In this document: one piece after another, positions 56,905-64,000 of the stretch
Layout of the letters: every line of letters begins with the position of its first letter
Position numbering within the stretch: the stretch's first letter is position 1
Source: Silene conica
Taxonomy: Eukaryota > Streptophyta > Magnoliopsida > Caryophyllales > Caryophyllaceae
DNA length: 64,000 bases
Direction of reading: 5' to 3'
Assembly (NCBI GenBank): GCA_029255685.2
Contig: CM055317.2
Coordinates: forward strand, 68,251,460-68,315,459
Translations under genes and position numbers: made by a program
The notes under the pieces: generated by a model
What the model saw: only the letters and a program-made list of their open reading frames with translations
Told to the model about the DNA's origin: nothing
The model's database searches: none

Positions 56905-59900
56905 CTACAACATTTCTGTAATTTCAGGTAATTCTTCCGATTCCGTCAAAAGATTATGCCAGAAAACGTCCATATCCTCAGCATTAACGTTAGCAAACCC
57001 GGTCTCAAACACCGGCTCAGTGCCCAGAATCCCCTCCTTGGAATCCGAAATGTTGGGCAAGTCTTCGACAGTAGAAATAGCCGTGTCTTCGACTGATAAC
57101 ACTTCCATCCAAAAATCGTCGTTGATATCAGGCAAATCACCCAAGTAATCCTGATTTAAACCAAGGTCTTCGTCGACTTGGTTATTGTCGTTTTCAACTT
57201 GACTAGTGTCGTTTTCACTGTTATTACTCGTACTAGTGCTAGTCACGGTCGACACTTCACTGGTACACGGACGAGGTGAGACGGGTTCAATTTTAATCGA
57301 ACTAGTGCATTGTTCGGGAATGACAGGTTCAATCTTAATTGAACTTGTAGACATTGTCTTGACATTAGTGTCACTAGACCCCATGATAATGCCACTTGGT
57401 TCCTTGCTCTTCTCGTGGGTTGATACCTTTTTCTTGGGAACCTCATTCCTTTTGGACACATTCACTTTCCGGGACCGCTTCTTCGTCGGTCCCGTACCCT
57501 CATTAACCATCGCGGTATCAGAAGAGACGGTGGTGGTGGTGGTGGTGGTCGAGGTGGAGCCACCTTTGTCAGCATTGTCGGTCTGAGGAGGAGGAGGAGG
57601 AGGAGGAGGTAGTCGTTTCTTTAAGTGAGTGTGCCACACGTTCTTTATCTCGTTATCTGTTCGTCCCGGTAGCCTTGCTGCTATAGCCGACCACCTGAGA
57701 TTTTCAAAAGATTTCGGTACTAGTTTAGATCCGTAGCTCAGCAAGTCTCTTTTACAACGGAATAGGCAGGCCGACTCGGATTCTTAAATCATTAATCAAA
57801 TCAACCAATTTTGGTGACTAATTAATGTACTTCTAATAGCATTCAAATGCAACTTGCAATATTTTCAATTGAATATTAATAAGTCAGAAAAATTCAGGAA
57901 TCTTTTAATTAGTAGCCTAGCCTGTATATATTAATAGTCAATTGGGTATTCGACAAATCGTGAATCATGACGGATTAATGCTAACAACACGAGAAAGTCT
58001 CATACTTTGAGACGATTTTATTGCCTAAAAAATAACATTTTAATGTATTAATGATGCAAGTGTGACAGTTTTCGATTCCGAGTACTTGTCAATATGTCAT
58101 AATATTTGAGAACCAAATGTATGAATTATATGAAATGAAACAAATGTTTCAATTTCGATATGCATTTTAATGATAATTGAATTTGAAAATGTTACGAAAT
58201 ACTAGTACTAGTCAAGCAAGATTCATGCATCGTATTTGTAATAATTATGCGATTACGACTTTAAGAATAGTCAATTTATCGTTAATTTAAAAAAATGTCA
58301 AGATTTTTCTTTTCTTGACTAAAATGTTAATGCGCATGCCAAGATTGACAAAACGAGCAATAAATCAGAAATCGGCTTTAATTAGAATGAAATATTACGA
58401 TTTTTATGATAATTAGTCTTAATTTTTAACCAAAAAAGTCAAGAAAATGTGATCGCAAAATTCAGTCACATTTTCTACCATAATTGTTGACACTCAAATA
58501 TATATACTAATCCGTATGATTTACGGCCAAATCAATAATTAATATTCTCACGTAATAAACCATATACACAATTTAATTTAACCTTTTAAATTATTATTTC
58601 CCCGTGACAAAATAATCGGAATCAAGATACCATAATTGTTGACACTCGAATATACGGATGCTCCGTATGATTTATCGATAAATCAATAATTAATATTCTC
58701 ACATAATAAAAAATATACACAATTTAATTTAACCTTTTAAATTATTATTTCCCGTAACAAAATAATCGGAATCAAGATACCATAATTGTTGACACTCGAA
58801 TATACTGCTCCATATGATTTATCGACAAATCAATAATTAATATTCTCACATAATAAACGATATACACAATTTAATTTAACCTTTAACGTTATAATTCTCC
58901 GTAACAAAATTATCGGAATCAAGATATGAACACACTACTAAACAAGATTATTGTATTTTGTGCCGGTCAGCCAAAAAAATAGTCACCCTTTACGGACAAC
59001 AATGCAAATAATTAAATTCATCAGAAAACAAGGTAGTTTGACTCAACAATACACTTTTTTCTACTGATTTCCGTTATAAGATTGTGACGAGTTAAATACT
59101 AACCAAAATAAATTGTTAATCCGAATGCACTCTAATTTTGTCTTATTTACCCTCACACGGATACTAATTGACCGTTACAAACTTACGACGAATATGACAG
59201 TCACGAAATTTTTGAGCTAAGAAATTAATTAAAAAAGTAGAATAATTAAGAAATAATTGAATAATGTATTGAGAATGGAAGACAAAACATACCTATTACC
59301 AAGCATTTCATGCAATTTGATGATAGTTTCTTCCTCTTCTTGAGTAAAGTTACCTCTCTTAATGTCTGGTCTCAAGTAATTTGTCCAACGCAGTCTACAA
59401 CTTTTACCACACCTCAACAATCCTACCATTTACCATTTTTTAAAATCCGTCAGTCAGTCTCTTTTAAAACGGTTTTGACTTAAAAACGGCTAAATATCAC
59501 CATTTTATAATAAAAATAATCATATACAGTACAATAAAAAGTTATAACTAAAATTGTCACTTTTTAACCAGAAATTGATTTTCAATTTTTTTATCGGACG
59601 CCGCCGCCGTCTAAAATGAGAATTTGCCGAAAAAACCCAAATGTTAATTAATTTATTAAATCATGAAAACGGGTCTGGCCCGTCAGGGTCAGGCCGGACA
59701 ACGCTTAAATTAGTGGACTTAACATGAAAAAATCAAAATTAATAACTCCCTTCCCCGATCATGTAACAGTTCTCTTAGTAACGTTATTGAAAGAGCATCG
59801 AAACGAGATTTTGCAGAAAAAACAATGTAAATGTTTAATTAATTAATTAATTAAATTAATTTGAACCTAAGAAAAGACGATATAAATTCCATGCATTAAT

Positions 59901-60205
59901 CCAGAAATAAGAATTTACGGGTTTTGGATGTGATAAGAATTAAGAGTGTAGGACAGTCGGACCCAAATGTAGATCCTCGACCGAGAAAGTGTCGGTCGAG
60001 GTTCTGATTAATTGTACTGACCTTACGACTCATTTTACGTAACGGAAAATAAAAAAGAATGAATAAAAATACCTGCTTGTTTAGGAAGAGCACGCCAATT
60101 ATTATGACCATTTAGACGAATATAATTGATAAGAATATGATCTTCTTCAGGAGTCCATGGACCTTTTTTCAATCCCATTTTTTCACAGCATGGAGCTCTT
60201 CCCAT
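56905..60205 (-). CDS. R2R3-MYB transcription factor, MYB13/14/15-like (subgroup 2)
   Basis: Exons on the minus strand: 60205-60073, 59422-59293, 57694-56905, all GT/AG, summing to 351 codons including the stop. R2 reads [56 protein letters not shown]3 reads [48 protein letters not shown]. The bHLH-binding motif of R3 seems absent. The C-terminal part has an eight-Pro run, a Ser/Thr-rich acidic region and an [14 protein letters not shown] segment, recalling the SFW-type motif of subgroup 2, whose members often act in stress and phenylpropanoid control. It acts in the nucleus as a DNA-binding regulator. Exact orthology is not settled. Confidence 0.9.
58478..58928. repeat. Three tandem copies of a 150-bp unit in MYB intron 2
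   Basis: CCATAATTGTTGACACTC begins units at 58478, 58630 and 58780. Each continues GATTTA, then CAATAATTAATATTCTCAC, then ACACAATTTAATTTAACC, then AATCGGAATCAAGATA. Copies differ by substitutions and short indels. Confidence 0.9.
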
Positions 60206-60411
60206 TTTTCTATAATTTTAATTAAATTAAACCCTATTAATCTCTTGATTAAATATACTTTCAGTTTTAACTTTTTTGAGGAAAATGAGATTAAATGAAT
60301 GAAGAAAATGAGATTATAATAAAGTTATTGTTTTTATTTATGAAGAGGAGAAAATAAAAACTCTCTCTAAAATCTCTCTTTCTTTCTTTCTTTCTTTCTT
60401 TCTCTATATAT
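60206..60411 (-). promoter_or_regulatory. MYB 5' UTR and core promoter region
   Basis: On the minus strand a TATATA at 60411-60405 lies about 200 bp upstream of the ATG. A (CTTT)n-type microsatellite at 60373-60404 (plus strand) follows it in the leader. The start was chosen as the ATG opening MGRAPCCEK, a conserved R2R3-MYB N-terminus. Confidence 0.6.
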
Positions 60412-63400
60412 TTTGTGATTTTTAGAAAGAGAGTTAAATGTGAGTCACTACTTCCCAAATGCACAGAGAATATGTTTTTAGTGCAATTTAAATACTCTGA
60501 ATTATGTCACTATTTTATTATTTTGGGCCCACAATCCACAATGCATGAAAAAAGGGGTGAAATTATCATAAAATTTGGGTTCTCCTTTAGCACGGGTATA
60601 ATGCAATACATGGATGGTGGTACTTTCGCTATATTACCTCCAATTTCATAATTTTTGTTTCAAAAATTATGAGTTTTTCTATAAAGTTTTTTAGCTTATT
60701 TATTTAAATATTAAACTCTAAAAAATCTTAATAAAACTTAAAAATATTACCTATAAGTTTAGTTGAATTTGAGTTATAACAGACAAAAACTAAAATCTAA
60801 CTTATAAACTTTAATATGGTCAAAAAAATACACATTTTCTTAAAAACAAATAAAATTTGAGATAATTAGCTCCAAAAAATTACATATATGCTCAAAATTT
60901 AGAGTGACTACATCCAATCTATGTTCCATTTTCTCAGTATATTGTATTGTTTACAACTTATAAATATTAAATAGAACGACTTGTTTCTTTAACAACAAAT
61001 TAATTTAAGCATAAATAAATTGCAACTATAGAGAAATTTTAACAGAAGATCTAATTATCATATTATAATTAGCATAGTTAATTTGAGTGTCTGCTGACTA
61101 GTAGGTTGTTAGTTTTCCTTGGCTTAATTAGTATGTTAACTTATCAATCGACCGTTTTCATGTATTTTGGTAAATGACATATTTTGATAGCATATTGACC
61201 CGAATTTTCTATTTTTGAATATTCTTCTATTAGGAGCATATTTTATTAGCATATTCGGTTTATTCATAGAATCATTCTACTTATCCTACAACTTGCTAAT
61301 TACCAAACACCTTTAGTTAATCTCCTAATTTAATTCGATAGTCAAACTTGCTACTAAAATCTGCTAACCGCGTTCTGTAAAAAAAAAAAAAATTATGATT
61401 CTGCTTCTCGTTTGCCAAACAAGGATTTTGTAAAATATAGTAAAGTTTCCTAATGTAGAATATGCTGGGATAAACAGGATAATGACCATGTTTGGTAAAC
61501 AGCGGATTGATATTAGCAGGAGCAGATTGTAAAACCAGATTTGACCAGCAGAATTTGTTGGCAGTTTTGACTAGCATATTCTGTTAGCCGAATTTGTTAG
61601 GGGTGTTTGTTGATTAGCAAAATTAAAGTAGCAGATTATCTCAATCATGTGTCAAGTGACAAAAAAAGACATGAATAAATTATTGAGTAATATTTGTCAA
61701 AAATAGGGCTGATATTTTTTTAAGGGTAAAAAGATAATTTTTTAATTTTGCCAATATACTCTTTGAATATGTTGGGGGGGCAGCATATTCCAAAAGAGCA
61801 TATTGAAGCCCATTCTACTCATCCAATATGTTGTTTACCAAACAGTCCAAATAGCATATTGTTTGGTCAAACCTACTAATTGCTTCAATATGCTATTTTT
61901 TTTTTTGCAATATATTGTTTACCAAACAACGCCAGTATGTTATTTAAATATGATGTTTACCGAACACTAAACTAACTTATTGATTAGTCAAACATGCTAA
62001 AACCTTTGAAATATGTTAAAAATTGGTCGATGTACCGTTTACCAAACACCCGTAAAGTCTTTCTTATAACAGATATATATGTCACTAGTATTACCGATAT
62101 GGGGAGATAAGACAAACAAATTGATAATCCCTACGTAATCTGCTTTTGGCTTATATACCCATTACCAACATGGTTAATATTTAACCGATTATAAACTTGT
62201 GACGGATATGTCGGTTATAAATGAGAATTTGTAAACATCAAATAATCAAATAATATAAATGAGATAAAAGTCAAATAATTCAACTGATTTTCCTTAAAAT
62301 TGTCATATCCGTGTTAAGCATAAAAACAGACAAATACTAGTTTGTTTATAGATGATACAAGAATGTGTCAATTCTCTAATAATTTTAATTTTTGTCTCAT
62401 TTATCTATTTGACTCGTTAGTTTTTAAAATGATACAAAATAATTTGTGAAAATGACAAGGGATTAGCATAGAACTTTTCCATTTATACATTTATATGTTT
62501 AAGACAATGCATATATATATTTTTAAGGCATTTATATCTGTTTTAAGAAAGATCAAACGAGGAAAACGTATATTATACTCCCTAATTAAGGTTGAGTTCA
62601 AAATTGTCTAAAAGAGCCACTTGGTCATTAAAATATCACATTTTTTTCATTGTTTTTAGTCAAGTTTGTTTGGTAATTAATAGGAGATTGTTTTCTTTTT
62701 CGATGATTTTGAGTATTTGCAAATTTTAATTTGACCATTTTCCTTAAAAACAGTACAAAATTTGTGTGAAAATGTTTGTATTTGGATAGTGATCAAGATT
62801 TAAATTGATTTAACAATTAGATAATTTTACTTTTTTGTATAAGATTTTAGAGGACTTGTATCTATAAGATTGTGTTGGATTAGATTTTATATACTAAAAA
62901 TACATAAAATTTTCTTTTTTTGGGACGATTTTCGCTAGCCAATGATGTTTAGATTCGGTGTACTCCAATTAATCAGGAAGTCGGAAATTAGCTTGATATC
63001 CCGCTTCATTATCTCTCGTTATTCGATAAAAAATTATCGCATCTAATTTACGATCTTAGGATGCGTTGAACGAATTAAATCGATAAATTTAGCAATTAAG
63101 TACGAGTATGTAATATGATATTATAAGTGAAAATTGCGAACCCTAATGTGTCAACACACCATAGATGGCTATGACCGTTATTGACCTTGTTGTGTTATAA
63201 GGTTTTCCGTCTTAACTCTGTATATGTATTTTGACCAATTGTATCATAATCGTTGGGTTATGTCATCGATATTAGATGAAGTTTTTAGGAGGGCTTTTGA
63301 TTGACTATTTTGGAATGAAATGAAATGAAATATATTGATTCATTTGAAAGTTTATCTGACGTATTGGCGAATGATGTAAGATATCCAATGTATTCTAACC

Positions 63401-63460
63401 TCATTTCAAATTTTCAATCCCTTAAAATCACATATCCACTACTCCGTTTTGGTTTCAAAC
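60412..63460. other. Noncoding AT-rich tract upstream of the MYB gene
   Basis: No coding region recognised. From about 61080 to 62060 the word GCATATT and the phrases TTACCAAACA and GTTTGGTAAAC recur on both strands, as in nested MITE remnants. A possible element runs from 61599 (GGGGTGTTTGT) to 62051 (ACCAAACACCC). Boundaries and duplications are unclear. Confidence 0.5.
61599..62051. mobile_element. Possible MITE with GGGTGTTTG ends
   Basis: GGGGTGTTTGTTGATTAGC at the left and, inverted, GGGTGTTTGGTAAACGGTA at the right form short terminal inverted repeats around an AT-rich core rich in AGCATATT. No target duplication was confirmed. Confidence 0.4.
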
Positions 63461-64000
63461 TTTTTTTTTTTGAAAGAAAACGAGAACTTATATTAAATCA
63501 ATTTCCGCCAAATTCAGAACGGAACTAGGAAAATCAGTTACAAAGAGTTGTTCGTCCCCTTCATTTTCACAAATTCGTGCACACAAGTGAGCTACCGTAT
63601 TACCATCCCGTTTCACATGGTTGAATCCTCTACATTGCACCTTGGATGCCATATCAATAACTTCGTGGATGCAAAGGCTGAACGGACTACGCATCAACAG
63701 CCCCTTACTTGCCGCACGAACTACTGTGAGTGCATCCGACTCAATCACCACTTGCCCGAGCCCATGGTTATACGCCATCTCCAATCCGAAGGCCATTGCT
63801 TTAGCCTCAGCTATCTCAACAGTCCACCCTGCTCTAATTCTCCTGCTAGCCACCAACATCACGCTCCCATTCCAGTCCCGCGCCACAACACCCAGCCCCA
63901 CCGTACCATCATCCATGACGGCCGCATCAGTGTTTAATTTAATCACCCCTGCCTCTGGTACAGACCAAACTGCACTGCCCACTGCCAAAACCCCTATGTT
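63461..64000 (-). mobile_element. 3' end of a second LINE, cut by the window edge
   Basis: A run of 11 T (63461-63471) marks the poly(A) end on the minus strand. The frame from the window edge down to the stop at 63488 is an RNase H domain. The rest lies beyond 64000, so its duplication cannot be checked. Confidence 0.8.
63488..64000 (-). CDS. RNase H (RVT_3) domain of a LINE, partial
   Basis: At least 166 residues, open to the window edge. IKLNTDAAVMDDGTVGLGVV carries the first Asp, IAEAKAMAFGLEMAYNHGLG the Glu, QVVIESDALTVVRAASKG the second Asp, and HVKRDGNTVAHLCAR the C-terminal signature with the last acidic or Asn site. This reading is intact, unlike the RNase H of the LINE at 45822. 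Without the rest it could also be a stand-alone RNase H-like pseudogene, but the nearby poly(A) tract supports a LINE tail. Confidence 0.85.
   Translation of the reverse strand, partial: NIGVLAVGSAVWSVPEAGVIKLNTDAAVMDDGTVGLGVVARDWNGSVMLVASRRIRAGWTVEIAEAKAMAFGLEMAYNHGLGQVVIESDALTVVRAASKGLLMRSPFSLCIHEVIDMASKVQCRGFNHVKRDGNTVAHLCARICENEGDEQLFVTDFPSSVLNLAEIDLI

Overview
This is a stretch of plant nuclear DNA, almost certainly from an eudicot. It has intron-bearing genes with GT/AG borders, AT-rich noncoding DNA, and dense layers of plant-type transposable elements. Caryophyllales is possible from the general look of the repeats, but nothing here proves an order. Only two ordinary host genes are visible. 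One is a complete SLU7 pre-mRNA splicing factor gene (39719-45482, + strand, nine exons, 539 codons). The other is an R2R3-MYB gene of the MYB13/14/15 type (56905-60205, - strand, three exons, 350 codons). Both were joined by eye from splice signals and reading phase.

Region 1-27032 is a nest of elements. The base is a Mutator-like element (MULE) starting at or left of 19672. It carries a decayed FAR1-like transposase fused to an OTU-like protease domain (+ strand), a small acidic gene with its own TATA box, and a convergent plant-mobile-domain (PMD) gene (- strand). Two arrays with an exact 32-bp period, inverted relative to each other, sit in or near the first introns of the two outer genes. 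A Copia-type LTR retrotransposon lies in the 5' leader of the MULE transposase. It is on the - strand, has 1,256-bp LTRs, and runs off the left edge of the window. It has a damaged gag and no pol, so it resembles a TR-GAG-type non-autonomous element. Two further elements lie inside it: a pol-bearing Copia element (1448-10171, 1,011-bp LTRs) and a 3.28-kb LTR-like body (12932-16211) with a perfect TCGAC target duplication.

Region 27033-39500 has no genes. It holds two diverged, oppositely oriented copies of one hAT-like non-autonomous element, each carrying a different Stowaway-like MITE at a different place. It then holds a cluster of non-autonomous Helitrons recognised by their CTAG ends, GC hairpins and A|T insertion sites. 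Two of these are copies of one family, and one copy is broken up by two other Helitrons.

Region 39719-64000 contains SLU7, then a 7.6-kb L1-type LINE (45822-53414, - strand) inserted about 340 bp past the SLU7 stop codon with a 14-bp target duplication. The LINE reverse transcriptase is broken by a 67-bp tandem duplication. After it come a MITE-like element rich in TGAACTGAACTTATAGG repeats, a GC-rich 393-bp hAT MITE with a perfect 8-bp duplication, the MYB gene, a long noncoding AT-rich tract, and the 3' end of a second LINE cut by the right window edge.

All coordinates, splice joins and LTR comparisons were made by reading. No database search was run.
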